A stretch of DNA of 64,000 bases from Pseudomonas campi (GCF_013200955.2 NZ_CP053697.2:124001-188000); one strand, 5' to 3'. Shown: positions 9,498-18,035, counted from the stretch's first letter. Notes: a model not told the origin generated them from the sequence alone. Program-made: numbers and translations.

Positions 9498-10412
9498 ATG
9501 AGCAAAGTCAGTGTGCTGGTGGTGGACGACGCAACCTTTATCCGTGACCTGGTGAAAAAGGGCCTGCGCGACCATTTCCCCGGTATCCAGATCGAAGAAG
9601 CGATCAACGGGCGCAAGGCCCAGCAGATGCTGAGCCGGCAGCCGGTCGACCTGATCCTCTGCGACTGGGAAATGCCCGAGCTGTCGGGCCTCGAACTGCT
9701 CACCTGGTGCCGCGAGCAGGACAGCCTGAAGATCGTGCCCTTCATCATGGTCACCAGCCGGGGCGACAAGGAAAACGTCGTGCAGGCGATCCAGGCCGGC
9801 GTCTCCGACTTCATCGGCAAGCCGTTTTCCAACGAACAACTGATCACCAAGGTGAAGAAGGCCCTGCACCGTGCCGGCAAGCTGCAGGCGCTGATGTCCA
9901 GTGCGCCGCCGAAGATGCTCAGCACAGGCAGCTTCGCCAATGACTCGCTGGCCGCCCTGACCGGTGGCAACGCAGCAGTGGTCAAGCCGGCGGCCAAGGC
10001 CGCCGCGCCGGTTGCCGCAGCAGGCTTCGCCAAGCCAGCCGCTGCTGCCAAGCCAGCTGCCGCCAGCGCATCAGGCGGCCGTGGCCAGGGGCAGCTGCGT
10101 CTGCCTGGGGGCAACATGGACTGCGTGATCAAGGCCCTGAGCCTCAAGGAAGCGCTGCTGGTGGTGCGGCGCGGCGAGGTTTTGCCGCAGGTGCTGGAAA
10201 GTGCCGTGCTCGATCTGGAGCAGGGCGAGGCTGCAGAAACCGCCCGTCTCAACGGCTACCTGCACGCGGTCGCGGCGCTGGAGCCTACGCCTGCCAGCGA
10301 ATGGCTGCAGGTCACCTTCAAGTTTGTCGACCGTGATCCCCAGAAGCTCGACTACCTGTCGCGCCTGATCGCCCGTGGCAGCGCGCAGAAGCACTTCAGC
10401 CCGGGCGCGTAG
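9498..10412 (+). CDS. CheY-like response regulator with uncharacterised C-terminal domain
   Basis: Residues 1-125 form a complete receiver domain: Asp10/Asp11 acid pocket, phospho-acceptor Asp56 (CDWEMP), Thr86 in VTSRGD, and Lys108 in GKPFS. An Ala/Pro/Lys-rich linker follows (about 150-190: KPAAKAAAPVAAA), then a 110-residue C-terminal region with no DNA-binding motif that I recognise. GCAGGAG precedes ATG 9498. The gene is syntenic with the P. aeruginosa regulator just after phoU. No partner kinase is adjacent; PhoR lies 6 kb away on the other strand. An output through protein contact is more likely than DNA binding, by inference. Confidence 0.8.
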   Translation: MSKVSVLVVDDATFIRDLVKKGLRDHFPGIQIEEAINGRKAQQMLSRQPVDLILCDWEMPELSGLELLTWCREQDSLKIVPFIMVTSRGDKENVVQAIQAGVSDFIGKPFSNEQLITKVKKALHRAGKLQALMSSAPPKMLSTGSFANDSLAALTGGNAAVVKPAAKAAAPVAAAGFAKPAAAAKPAAASASGGRGQGQLRLPGGNMDCVIKALSLKEALLVVRRGEVLPQVLESAVLDLEQGEAAETARLNGYLHAVAALEPTPASEWLQVTFKFVDRDPQKLDYLSRLIARGSAQKHFSPGA

Positions 10413-10415
10413 CCC

Positions 10416-10480
10416 CGTAGCCCGGATGCAATCCGGGAAGACTCTCACGCCGCTTGCCCCGGATTACATCCGGGCTACGG
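10416..10480. repeat. BIME: inverted pair of family A REPs
   Basis: CGTAGCCCGGATGCAATCCGGG at the left is mirrored by CCCCGGATTACATCCGGGCTACG at the right, with a 19-base spacer. It starts four bases after the response-regulator stop codon and separates that gene from the M23 peptidase gene. Confidence 0.85.
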
Positions 10481-10603
10481 CGCGCCGCGACCGACGGCGG
10501 TGAGCCCGGTCACAGCGCGACCCTTCGCGGCTCGCACGTGCTGGCCGGCGCTGCTAGTCTTGCTAACCCCGGATAACCAATAACCACTCGATCCGTGACA
10601 GTC

Positions 10604-11500
10604 ATGCTAGGGCGTTCATTTCTCTTCTGCGCAGCGTTGCTGGCCGCTACCCCGGCCAGCGCACTGACCATCTATAAGTACGTCGATGCCAACGGCGTGG
10701 TCACCTATAGCGACAAGGCGGTGGCCGGTGCTCAGGTGTTCGTGTTCCGCGATCGCATGATCGAGCGCCTGGACAACCTGGTGAAGCTGGAAACCAAGAA
10801 GCACGATGCCGGCGAAACCCTGCTGATCCGCAATGACCTCTACGCCCCGGTAGAGATCGAGCTGAGCCTGAACAAGGTGGTCAATGCCACGGGCGCACCG
10901 GAACAGCCGATCCGCTGGGTGCTGCCGCCGCGCAGCAAGATCCGCCTGGCCACCCTGGCGCCACTCGACGCCGCTAAACCCATGAGCTACAAGCCGCGCC
11001 TGCGCTATGCCATGGGCGACCCGCGTTTGCAGCCGCTGCTCTATCGCTACCCGCTGCCCTGGCGTGGCGGGCCGTTCAAGCTGACCCAGGGCGCCAACGG
11101 CAAGTACAGCCACTTCACGCCGCGCGGGCGCTATGCCCTGGATATCGCCATGCCGCAAGGCACGCCGATCGTCGCCGCGCGTGGTGGGGTGGTGGTGAAA
11201 ACCGAGAACCAGCAGAGCGGGCGCGGCAACAACCCGTCCGGCAACTTCGTGCGCATCCTGCATGACGACGGCACCATGGGCGTCTATCTGCACCTGCTGC
11301 GAGGTTCGGTAAGCGTGCAGGAAGGCCAGCGGGTCGAAACCGGCAGCCACCTGGCGAACTCCGGCAACACCGGCAACAGCACCGGCCCGCACCTGCACTT
11401 CGTGGTGCAGCGCAATGTCGGTCTGGCCCTGGAATCGATTCCGTTCAACTTTGCCCAGCCGGTCGACAGCCTGCCCAACTTCGCCGTCGGCGGCGAATAG
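10604..11500 (+). CDS. Secreted M23 (LytM-type) peptidase with N-terminal DUF4124-like domain
   Basis: The product is a likely periplasmic endopeptidase acting on peptidoglycan cross-bridges. ATG 10604 gives 298 residues opening with signal peptide MLGRSFLFCAALLAATPASA. A DUF4124-type module follows directly (IYKYVDANGVVTYSDKA). The C-terminal half is the M23 domain: RYALDIAMPQGTPIVAARGG, then YLHLLRG and the HxH motif PHLHF. His residues for the active site are present, although the first metal ligand is not in the canonical HxGxD spacing. The last 116 bases are duplicated at 12627-12742. Confidence 0.85.
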   Translation: MLGRSFLFCAALLAATPASALTIYKYVDANGVVTYSDKAVAGAQVFVFRDRMIERLDNLVKLETKKHDAGETLLIRNDLYAPVEIELSLNKVVNATGAPEQPIRWVLPPRSKIRLATLAPLDAAKPMSYKPRLRYAMGDPRLQPLLYRYPLPWRGGPFKLTQGANGKYSHFTPRGRYALDIAMPQGTPIVAARGGVVVKTENQQSGRGNNPSGNFVRILHDDGTMGVYLHLLRGSVSVQEGQRVETGSHLANSGNTGNSTGPHLHFVVQRNVGLALESIPFNFAQPVDSLPNFAVGGE

Positions 11501-11605
11501 CGCTGCTCCTCGTTCCTGTCAGGCCGGCTGACCTGTTTGCTGTCAGGCGAGGGTAATCCCCCTGCACTCGCCTGTGTCCATCCGGGGGCATAAGGAAAGC
11601 AGGCT

Positions 11606-11977
11606 ATGAACTGGTATCTCGACGTTCTGAAGAAATACGCGGTGTTCGATGGCAGGGCCCGGCGCAAGGAATACTGGTTCTTTGTCTTGTTCAACTTGAT
11701 CGCCAGCGTGGTGCTGTCGATCATCGATGGGGTAATTGGCACGTTCAGTGCCGAGTCGGGCATCGGTCTGTTGAGCGGCGTGTATTCGCTGGCTGTGCTA
11801 CTGCCAGCCATCGGCGTGTCCATCCGCCGCCTGCATGACACCAATCGCAGTGGCTGGTGGCTGCTGATCGGCCTGATCCCGCTGGTCGGCGCCATCGTGC
11901 TGATCGTGTTCATGGTGCAGGACAGCACTGCCGGCGATAACCAGTACGGCGCCAATCCCAAACAGGACGCGGTGTAG
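11606..11977 (+). CDS. DUF805 family inner-membrane protein
   Basis: The 123-residue protein has the DUF805 pattern: an N-terminal FDGRARRKEYWFF motif (residues 14-26), then about three to four hydrophobic helices, and the central SIRRLHDTNRSGWW motif. Members are small inner-membrane proteins of unknown function, often linked to stress. AAGGAAAG precedes the ATG. The gene stands alone, 105 bases after the M23 gene and just before the rearranged region at 12.0 kb. Confidence 0.88.
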   Translation: MNWYLDVLKKYAVFDGRARRKEYWFFVLFNLIASVVLSIIDGVIGTFSAESGIGLLSGVYSLAVLLPAIGVSIRRLHDTNRSGWWLLIGLIPLVGAIVLIVFMVQDSTAGDNQYGANPKQDAV

Positions 11978-12036
11978 ATCGCATCCTGGCGGCTGCAGCG
12001 GCGGTGTTGTGTCGCCGCTGCAGCACCTGGTTTTCA

Positions 12037-12169
12037 GAATCTGTTCACGAACTTTTGAGCTAAAGCCAGGCAAGGCGCAACGACCAGCCCGAGCCCAATT
12101 GACCAGCCTGCGGCTGTTACTGCGTTGCAACGCAGCATGGCCGACGATCAAGAGATCGTAGACCGGTTC
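12037..12169. mobile_element. MITE-like element, copy 1 (short form, 133 bp)
   Basis: The ends GAATCTGTTCACGA and GATCGTAGACCGGTTC are imperfect terminal inverted repeats. The trinucleotide TCA occurs immediately outside both ends (12034-12036 and 12170-12172), as expected of a 3-bp target duplication. Compared with copy 3 it lacks about 146 internal bases but shares both flanks, including GCGTTGCAACGCAGCATGG. No coding capacity. The right-hand TCA is the TGA stop codon of the minus-strand CorC-like relic. Confidence 0.8.
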
Positions 12170-12626
12170 TCAGTCCAGCTTGAGCACCTTGGCCAGCACG
12201 ATCTTCGGCCCCTTCATCTTCTTGACGATGATGCGCAGGCCCTCGGCCTCCAGCACGTCTTCCTCTTCCGGCACGCGGTTGAGGTTCTCGTAGACCAGCC
12301 CAGCGAGGGTTTCCGCCTCGATATGATCGAGGTCGATGCCGAGCAGGCGCTCGATCTTGAACAGCGGAGTGTCGCCGCGCACCAGCAGCTTGCCCGGCTG
12401 GTAGGCGAGGATGCCACGCTCGGCCTTGTGGTGTTCGTACTGAATATCGCCGACCACGGCCTCCTCGACCAGGAAGAAGTGCGCGCCGCCCTGACGGAAC
12501 TCTCCAGCGGGTTCAGCAACTCGATGAGCTTGAGCTTGGACGGCAGCATTTCCAGCAATGACAGCTGCTGCAGCAGGTCCTTGATGTGCAGCAGGCCGAT
12601 GAAGTGGCCGGTTTCCTCGTCGTACA
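12170..12626 (-). pseudogene. Relic of a second CorC/CBS-domain gene (3' part only)
   Basis: The minus strand encodes the C-terminal end of a protein about 90% identical at DNA level to the intact gene at 14511-15851, ending in the same residues KGPKIVLAKVLKLD. Two internal deletions are visible against the intact copy. One removes 48 bases (16 residues between VEEA and VVGDIQ) and keeps frame. The other removes 40 bases near 12507, between two CTCCAGC repeats, and breaks the frame. The upstream piece (DEETGHFIGLLHIKD) is therefore in another frame. The gene is cut off at 12626, where copied M23 sequence begins. It cannot make a functional protein. Confidence 0.85.
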
Positions 12627-12742
12627 GCGGCCCGCACCTGCACTTCGTGGTGCAGCGCAATGTCGGTCTGGCCCTGGAATCGATTCCGTTCAACTTTGCC
12701 CAGCCGGTCGACAGCCTGCCAACTTCGCCGTCGGCGGCGAGT
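12627..12742 (+). pseudogene. Duplicated 3' fragment of the M23 peptidase gene
   Basis: These 116 bases repeat the end of the M23 gene (11384-11500) in the same orientation. The copy is identical except for one missing C in the run near 12720 and changes in the last few bases, where GAATAG becomes GAGTGA. It carries the PHLHFVVQRN segment but no start or upstream domain. It is fused head-on to the CorC relic at a junction sharing CGG. The near identity implies a recent copy event, or gene conversion, between the two sites. Confidence 0.85.
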
Positions 12743-12926
12743 GAGCAACGCCAGGCTGCCGGTTGTCGATTGGGGTGAGCAGGCTTTAGGCGCAGTCTTA
12801 TCGACCCCGTCATGATGGGTGCGTCCTGCACCCAGCGTCCGGGTATTGCCCCATCTGTCAGCTCACTCAGCCGACGATAGCGCTGCCCGGCTCATTGAGC
12901 GGGCAGCGGCTCGTGCCGCCCTGGCC
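12743..12926. other. Non-coding remnant between the M23 fragment and the hydrolase gene
   Basis: No open frame here resembles a protein. There is an imperfect hairpin (CATGATGGGTGCG and CGTCCTGCACCC, near 12811-12836). The segment AGCGCTGCCCGGCTCATTGAGCGGGCAGCG around 12879-12908 folds with arms CGCTGCCCG/CGGGCAGCG and may end the minus-strand hydrolase transcript, but it lacks a T-run. Confidence 0.35.
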
Positions 12927-14054
12927 TTACTGCAACTTGCGCAGGATGAAGTTGCTCAGGCTTTCCTGGGTGGTGACGATGTTCAGCGCCGGCACGATGA
13001 ACCCGCCCTTCAGTCCGACTGCCTTGGCCTTATCACGCAGGGCGCGGGCATGGTAGGGGTGGTGGAAGAGGATGCCGGTGCTGGTCGGTTTACTGACCGG
13101 CACGCCGTCGGTGCTCACCCAGATCTCCGGGTCGCCGGCGTCCATCATGTTCAGGAAATCCACATCCTGGCGGTAGGCCACGGTGCTGGAGCGGTACAGA
13201 TCGGCCATGGTGCGGACGCCGTAGAAGTTGGGCCCGATGCTGCCCATATCCTCCACCGACCAGTTGTACTGGGCGAACACCTGCTCCCAGCCGACGACGT
13301 CCATGGTGGACTGAGTCTGGCTGGCCACCGCGCCGCGAACGCGGGTGGACTGCCGTTCCACCGGGTCGGTGCTGTTGAGGTTGGCCATGTCATCGTGGAA
13401 GGCCAGCCACAGCGCGGTGCTGGCGCCGGCGGAGCTGCCGAGCAGTACCACGCGCTGCGGATCGATGTTGTAGCGTGCATCGTACTTCAGGTACTGCAGC
13501 GCGCGCTTGGCGCCGTTCAACGACTTGATCAGGCCCACCGTCTCGCCGCTCTTGCTGATCAGCGGATAGTTGATGGTGGCGAATGCGGCGCCTTTGGCCA
13601 GCAGGGTCTTGATCAGCTTCTGGTTACTACTGCTGTAGGCGTCTTCCTTGGCGCCGGAGGTGAAACCGCCGCCGTGAATGAAGATCGTCAGCGGGGTGCG
13701 CGTCTTGCTGCTGTAGGCGCTCTTGGGCATAAAGATGTCCAAGCGGTGACGTGCATCGGGACCATAGGCGGCGTTCTTCACGAAGTAGGCGTTGTTGCCA
13801 TCCAGGCTGAAGGGCGGGGTGCTGGGTTGCAGGCTGCTGCTGGACGTGCTCGACACGCTGGGCGCTTCCGCGGGTGGCGGGCTGCTCGGAGCGTCCCGGT
13901 TCAGGCGTTCCTCCAGCAGCTCGCGCAGGCCCTGGGTGGTGGCGGAGGCGGCAGAGGCCGAAGGGGTGACGAGTGTTGCGCCGAGTAGCGTGAGCAGTGC
14001 GGCACAGGTGGCGCGGCGAAGGCGCTGCGAAGGGTGAAGAACAGTGTGGGTCAT
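12927..14054 (-). CDS. Secreted alpha/beta hydrolase (carboxylesterase, BD-FAE-like)
   Basis: ATG 14054 gives 375 residues with a signal peptide ending near SASAAS; an upstream in-frame start at 14084 is possible. After a Ser/Pro-rich stretch (about residues 55-80) the catalytic domain begins with LDIFMPKSAYSSKTRTPLTI. The oxyanion-hole motif is HGGGF and the nucleophile elbow is GSSAGAS, which together define the esterase/lipase group that includes feruloyl-esterase-like and Hsl-like enzymes. A plausible acid and His lie in the C-terminal third (FHHPYHARAL). Substrate unknown. It sits between the scrambled relic and the intact CorC-family gene and has its own AT-rich upstream region. Confidence 0.75.
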   Translation of the reverse strand: MTHTVLHPSQRLRRATCAALLTLLGATLVTPSASAASATTQGLRELLEERLNRDAPSSPPPAEAPSVSSTSSSSLQPSTPPFSLDGNNAYFVKNAAYGPDARHRLDIFMPKSAYSSKTRTPLTIFIHGGGFTSGAKEDAYSSSNQKLIKTLLAKGAAFATINYPLISKSGETVGLIKSLNGAKRALQYLKYDARYNIDPQRVVLLGSSAGASTALWLAFHDDMANLNSTDPVERQSTRVRGAVASQTQSTMDVVGWEQVFAQYNWSVEDMGSIGPNFYGVRTMADLYRSSTVAYRQDVDFLNMMDAGDPEIWVSTDGVPVSKPTSTGILFHHPYHARALRDKAKAVGLKGGFIVPALNIVTTQESLSNFILRKLQ

Positions 14055-14322
14055 GACGGTCTCGGTACTCTGAGAACCGCTCAATCGAGGTACATCTCTT
14101 CCACGAGTTGCGACTGCATCCAGGCTGGTACTTCGAAGCGGCTGGGCTGAAGGAAAGTCCGGAGGGGCCGGACGGGGCGCAGTGTGGGTGCGCTGGGGGG
14201 GGAAGGGAAGGACGCAAGTCGCATATTTTTCGCGTCAAAATTCAGATGTTTCGCAACTTTTAGCCGCTAAAATGCCATTAATGGCGCATTGCCTGCAGAG
14301 CCGCAGCAGCGGCGGCGTCGAC

Positions 14323-14358
14323 TTATGCCAAATGGTTATTTATATTTTGGCGGCATAA
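14323..14358. promoter_or_regulatory. AT-rich inverted repeat upstream of the hydrolase gene
   Basis: TTATGCC at 14323-14329 and GGCATAA at 14352-14358 are perfect inverted repeats around an AT-rich core (TTATTTATATTTT). The core holds a TATAAA-like -10 on the minus strand. This could be an operator and promoter for the hydrolase gene, about 270 bases from its start. Function inferred. Confidence 0.35.
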
Positions 14359-14366
14359 ATTTGACG

Positions 14367-14409
14367 AAACCGGAATTCCGTATCCGGTTTGCCTGCTTTT
14401 TGTACAGGC
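14367..14409. other. Two adjacent hairpins in the 14055-14510 intergenic region
   Basis: AAACCGGA-attccgta-TCCGGTTT (14367-14390) is followed directly by GCCTG-ctttttgta-CAGGC (14391-14409). The wider 456-base gap between the hydrolase and CorC-family genes is lower in GC than its surroundings and holds no gene that I can support. The hairpins lie between two minus-strand genes and may end transcription of the CorC-family gene. Confidence 0.4.
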
Positions 14410-14510
14410 AGTTAACGGACAGGCGGTAGTCAATCTGCGGCCATACCCCTGAGCGGCGGCATGCTCGGTTCGCCGAGCCGCCGCCGATTGACCTCGCGCC
14501 GTGGCGGCGC

Positions 14511-15851
14511 TCAGTCCAGTTTCAGCACTTTGGCCAGGACGATCTTCGGTCCCTTCATCTTCTTGACGATGATGCGCAGGCCTTCGGTGTCCAGCACTTC
14601 TTCCTCTTCCGGCACGCGGTTGAGGCTCTCGTAGACCAGCCCGGCCAGGGTCTCGGCCTCGATATGGTCGAGATCGAGACCGAGCAGGCGCTCGATCTTG
14701 AACAGCGGGGTGTCGCCGCGCACCAGCAGCTTGCCCGGCTGGTAAGCGAGGATGCCGCGCTCGGCCTTGTGGTGTTCGTCCTGGATATCGCCGACCAAGG
14801 CTTCCAGCACGTCTTCCATGGTCAGGAAACCGATCACCTTGCCATCGGCCTCCTCGACCAGGGCGAAATGCGCACCACCCTGGCGGAACTGCTCCAGCAG
14901 GCTGGACAGCGGCATGTGCTTGGTCACCCGCTCCAGCGGGTGCAGCAACTCGGTGAGCTTGAACTTGGACGGCAGCATTTCCAGCAACGACAGCTGCAGC
15001 AGCAGGTCCTTGATGTGCAGCAGGCCGATGAAGTGGCCGGCTTCCTCGTCGTACACCGGGAAGCGGCTGTACTTGTGCCGGCGGAACAGGCTGAACACTT
15101 CGTCCAGCTTGGCGTCGCTGTTGAGGTAGACCAGATCCTCGCGCGAGTTGGCCCAGTCGACCACTTCCAGCTCACCCATTTCCACGGCCGAGGCCAGCAC
15201 GCGCATGTCCTGGTCGCTGGGGTCGCTGGCACGGCTGGAGTGGAGGATCAGTTTGAGCTCGTCGCGGCTGTAGTGATGCTCGTGGTGCGGTCCCGGCTCG
15301 CCCTGGCCGGCGAAACGCAGGATGGCGTTGGCGCTGGCGTTGAGCAGGAAGATCGCCGGGTACATGGCCCAGTAGAACAGGTACAGCGGTACGGCCGTCC
15401 ACAGCGACAGCAGTTCCGGCTTGCGGATGGCCCAGGACTTGGGGGCCAGCTCGCCGACCACGATATGCAGGTAGGAGATGATGAAGAAGGCAATGAAGAA
15501 GGCGATGCCGTGCAGCAGCTTCGGTGAGTCGATGCCGACGTAGGCCAGCAGCGGTTCGAGCAGGTGGGCGAAGGCCGGTTCGCCGACCCAGCCGAGGCCC
15601 AGCGAGGCCAGGGTGATGCCCAGCTGGCAGGCCGACAGGTAGGCGTCGAGCTGGTTGTGCACGGTGCGCAGGATGTGCCCGCGCCAGCCGTTTTGCTCGG
15701 CCAGGGCTTCGACCTTGGTCGAGCGCAGCTTGACCATGGCGAACTCGGCGGCGACGAAGAAGCCGTTGAGCAGAACGAGAAAGAGGGCGAACAGGATAAA
15801 GCCGAAATCGGCGAAATAGCTGGTGGCGGTGTAACTAGAGGAAGGGTCCAT
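14511..15851 (-). CDS. CorC/HlyC-family membrane protein (DUF21-CBS-CBS-CorC)
   Basis: The 446-residue protein begins with a DUF21 (CNNM) membrane domain of about four helices (residues about 15-200; signature FVAAEFAMVKLRSTKVE). Two CBS domains follow (about 230-345, YSRFPVYDEEAGHFIGLLHIKD), then a C-terminal CorC/HlyC transporter-associated domain (about 360-446). Relatives are proposed Mg/Co efflux or ion-homeostasis proteins; some older annotations call them hemolysins. It follows phoR by 77 bases on the same strand, so it may be co-transcribed with phoBR. A broken second copy of its 3' end lies at 12170-12626. Confidence 0.88.
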   Translation of the reverse strand: MDPSSSYTATSYFADFGFILFALFLVLLNGFFVAAEFAMVKLRSTKVEALAEQNGWRGHILRTVHNQLDAYLSACQLGITLASLGLGWVGEPAFAHLLEPLLAYVGIDSPKLLHGIAFFIAFFIISYLHIVVGELAPKSWAIRKPELLSLWTAVPLYLFYWAMYPAIFLLNASANAILRFAGQGEPGPHHEHHYSRDELKLILHSSRASDPSDQDMRVLASAVEMGELEVVDWANSREDLVYLNSDAKLDEVFSLFRRHKYSRFPVYDEEAGHFIGLLHIKDLLLQLSLLEMLPSKFKLTELLHPLERVTKHMPLSSLLEQFRQGGAHFALVEEADGKVIGFLTMEDVLEALVGDIQDEHHKAERGILAYQPGKLLVRGDTPLFKIERLLGLDLDHIEAETLAGLVYESLNRVPEEEEVLDTEGLRIIVKKMKGPKIVLAKVLKLD

Positions 15852-15928
15852 GGGGGCTTTGGTTGGCGAATGACCGCTAAAGGGTGGCGGCTGACGCCGA
15901 TGATTGCAAGTCGGCCGCCGGTCGGGGG

Positions 15929-17233
15929 TCAGCTGCGGCGAATCACCTGCTGCGCCGGGAAGTGACAGGTGAAGGTGCTGCCCTTGCCGGGCACGCTGGC
16001 GATGTCCAGGCGCGCGCGATGGCGCAGCAGCACGTGCTTGACGATGGCCAGGCCGATACCGGTGCCGCCGGTGTTGCTGGCACGGCTGGAGTCGACCCGG
16101 TAGAAGCGCTCGGTCAGGCGGGGCAGGTGCTTGGCCTCGATGCCGGGGCCGTTGTCGGCCACGCTGAAATGCCCGCCCTGTTCATCGCCCCACCAGCGGA
16201 TGCGGATCTCGCCTTCGGCCGGGGTGTATTTCACCGCGTTGAACACTAGGTTGGAGAGTGCGCTGCGCAGTTCCGCCTCGCTGCCCTTGAGCTTGAGGTG
16301 GGCGTCGGCCTCCAGGCTGATCCGGTGATGCTTGGCTGCGGAGAGCGCCTGGGCGTCGTTCTTGATGCTCAGCAGCAGCAGGTCGACGGCTATCGGCTGG
16401 TTGTCCGAGGGGTAGTCGGTGGCTTCCAGCTTCGCTAACAAAAGCAGGTCATTCAGCAGGTTCTGCATGCGTGCGCCTTGCTGCTGCATCTGCTGCAGGG
16501 CGCGCAGCCAGCGCGGATTGACCTCCTCGACGTTGTCCAGCAGGGTCTCCAGGTAGCCGGCGATCACCGTCAGCGGGGTGCGCAGCTCGTGGGAGACGTT
16601 GGCGACGAAGTCCTTGCGCATCTGTTCCAGCTGATAAAGACGGGTGACGTCGCGCACCAGCATCAGGTGCTCGCGGTTGCCGTACTGGGTGATCTGCAGC
16701 TGCAGGCGCAGGCGATCGTTGATCGGCGAAGGCAGCTCCAGGGCCTCCTGGAAATTGCCCTGCTCGAAGTATTCCTTGAAGCGCGGGTGGCGCAGCAGGT
16801 TGCTGATCGACTGGCCGCTGTCCTGCGGGGTCTTCAGGCCCAACAGGGTTTCCGCGGCGCGGTTCCACCACTCCAGGTTGCCGTCGCTGTCGAGCATGAT
16901 CACCGCGTCGCGCAGGGCGGAGGTGGATTCCTGCACGCGGTCGATCACCGCCTGCAGGCGGCCGCGCACGCGCTGGTCGCGGCGTTGCAGGTGATAGATG
17001 TTGTCGAACACTTCGCCCCACAGGCCATAGCCTTCGGGCGGTGCTTCGTCCGGCTGGCGATGGCGCAGCCAGTGGTGCAGACGCAGCAGCTGCTTGACGT
17101 GCCAGGCCAGGTAGGCACCGAGGCCGAGCACCAGGGCCCAGGCATACTCGCCGCTGATCAGCCCGAGCAGGGCACAGCAGACCACTAGCAACAACAGGTG
17201 GCGCACTACGGCACCACGCCAGTTCTGGTTCAC
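15929..17233 (-). CDS. phoR: Phosphate regulon sensor histidine kinase PhoR
   Basis: PhoR phosphorylates PhoB under phosphate limitation and is held off by Pst/PhoU. The 434-residue protein has two close N-terminal membrane helices (about 11-45) and no large periplasmic domain. A PAS domain follows (about 95-195). The HisKA motif FVANVSHELRTPLTVI contains the phosphorylated His215, and the ATPase domain has DNGPGI and GTGIGLAIVKH. The start is GTG at 17233. It follows phoB by 44 bases on the same strand. Confidence 0.96.
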   Translation of the reverse strand: MNQNWRGAVVRHLLLLVVCCALLGLISGEYAWALVLGLGAYLAWHVKQLLRLHHWLRHRQPDEAPPEGYGLWGEVFDNIYHLQRRDQRVRGRLQAVIDRVQESTSALRDAVIMLDSDGNLEWWNRAAETLLGLKTPQDSGQSISNLLRHPRFKEYFEQGNFQEALELPSPINDRLRLQLQITQYGNREHLMLVRDVTRLYQLEQMRKDFVANVSHELRTPLTVIAGYLETLLDNVEEVNPRWLRALQQMQQQGARMQNLLNDLLLLAKLEATDYPSDNQPIAVDLLLLSIKNDAQALSAAKHHRISLEADAHLKLKGSEAELRSALSNLVFNAVKYTPAEGEIRIRWWGDEQGGHFSVADNGPGIEAKHLPRLTERFYRVDSSRASNTGGTGIGLAIVKHVLLRHRARLDIASVPGKGSTFTCHFPAQQVIRRS

Positions 17234-17277
17234 CTAGCGCATCCTTTCAAAATCGGCGGCACAGCGGAGCGATAGGC

Positions 17278-17967
17278 TCAGCTCTTGGTGGAGAAACGAT
17301 AACCGGTGCCGCGTACCGTTTGAACGAGATTCTCGTAGGCCTCGCCCAGCGCCTTGCGCAGGCGGCGGATGTGCACGTCGACGGTACGTTCTTCCACATA
17401 GACGTTGCCGCCCCAGACCTGGTCGAGCAGCTGGCCACGAGTGTAGGCGCGCTCCTGGTGGGTCATGAAGAATTGCAGCAGACGGTATTCGGTGGGGCCC
17501 ATCTCGGCCGGCTTGCCGTCGATGGTGACGCGGTGGCTGATCGGGTCGAGCAGCAGGCCGCCGACTTCGATCGGCGACTCGCCGTCGTTCGGCGCGGCGC
17601 GGCGCAGCACGGCCTTGAGCCGGGCCACCAGCTCGCGCGGCGAGAACGGCTTGGTGATGTAGTCGTCGGCGCCGACTTCCAGGCCCTGGATCTTGTTGTC
17701 CTCTTCGCCCTTGGCGGTGAGCATGATGATCGGGATGTCGTCGGTCAGCTCGTCGCGCTTGAGTCGGCGCGCCAGTTCGATGCCGCTGGTGCCCGGCAGC
17801 ATCCAGTCGAGCAGGATCAGGTCGGGCTTGCGGTCAACGATCAGGGCGTGCGCCTGCTGGGTGTTTTCCGCCTCCATGCAGTCGTAGCCAGCCATTTCCA
17901 GCGCCACTGCGATCATCTCGCGGATCGGCGCTTCGTCGTCAACGATCAGGATGTTCTTGCCAACCAT
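17278..17967 (-). CDS. phoB: Phosphate regulon response regulator PhoB
   Basis: PhoB is the OmpR-family activator that binds Pho boxes such as those before pstS and pstC. The ATG at 17967 ([12 protein letters not shown]) gives 229 residues, the family length; the open frame continues upstream to 18003 without conserved sequence. The receiver has Asp10/Asp11, phospho-acceptor Asp54 in LLDWMLPG, and the conserved Lys in [12 protein letters not shown]. The winged helix ends with the recognition part [14 protein letters not shown] and the wing [10 protein letters not shown] Pho-like box upstream suggests autoregulation. Confidence 0.97.
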   Translation of the reverse strand: MVGKNILIVDDEAPIREMIAVALEMAGYDCMEAENTQQAHALIVDRKPDLILLDWMLPGTSGIELARRLKRDELTDDIPIIMLTAKGEEDNKIQGLEVGADDYITKPFSPRELVARLKAVLRRAAPNDGESPIEVGGLLLDPISHRVTIDGKPAEMGPTEYRLLQFFMTHQERAYTRGQLLDQVWGGNVYVEERTVDVHIRRLRKALGEAYENLVQTVRGTGYRFSTKS

Positions 17968-18017
17968 GGGGTCCTGCCTCGGTTTATCTGTCTTGCGCCG
18001 CATTAGATAACGGAATT

Positions 18018-18035
18018 ATTGCAGCGATGTGACAG
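18018..18035 (-). promoter_or_regulatory. Putative PhoB box upstream of phoB
   Basis: Read on the minus strand, CTGTCAC-ATCG-CTGCAAT has the 7-4-7 layout of a PhoB box, with a strong first half and a weaker second half. It is about 50 bases before the phoB ATG, consistent with autoregulation of phoBR. Confidence 0.6.

Noticed and set aside
12125..12778. A 217-codon plus-strand open frame crossing the MITE, relic and M23 fragment
   Set aside because: It runs through three unrelated pieces and antisense to the relic; only its last part matches a real protein, the copied M23 end. It is not a gene.
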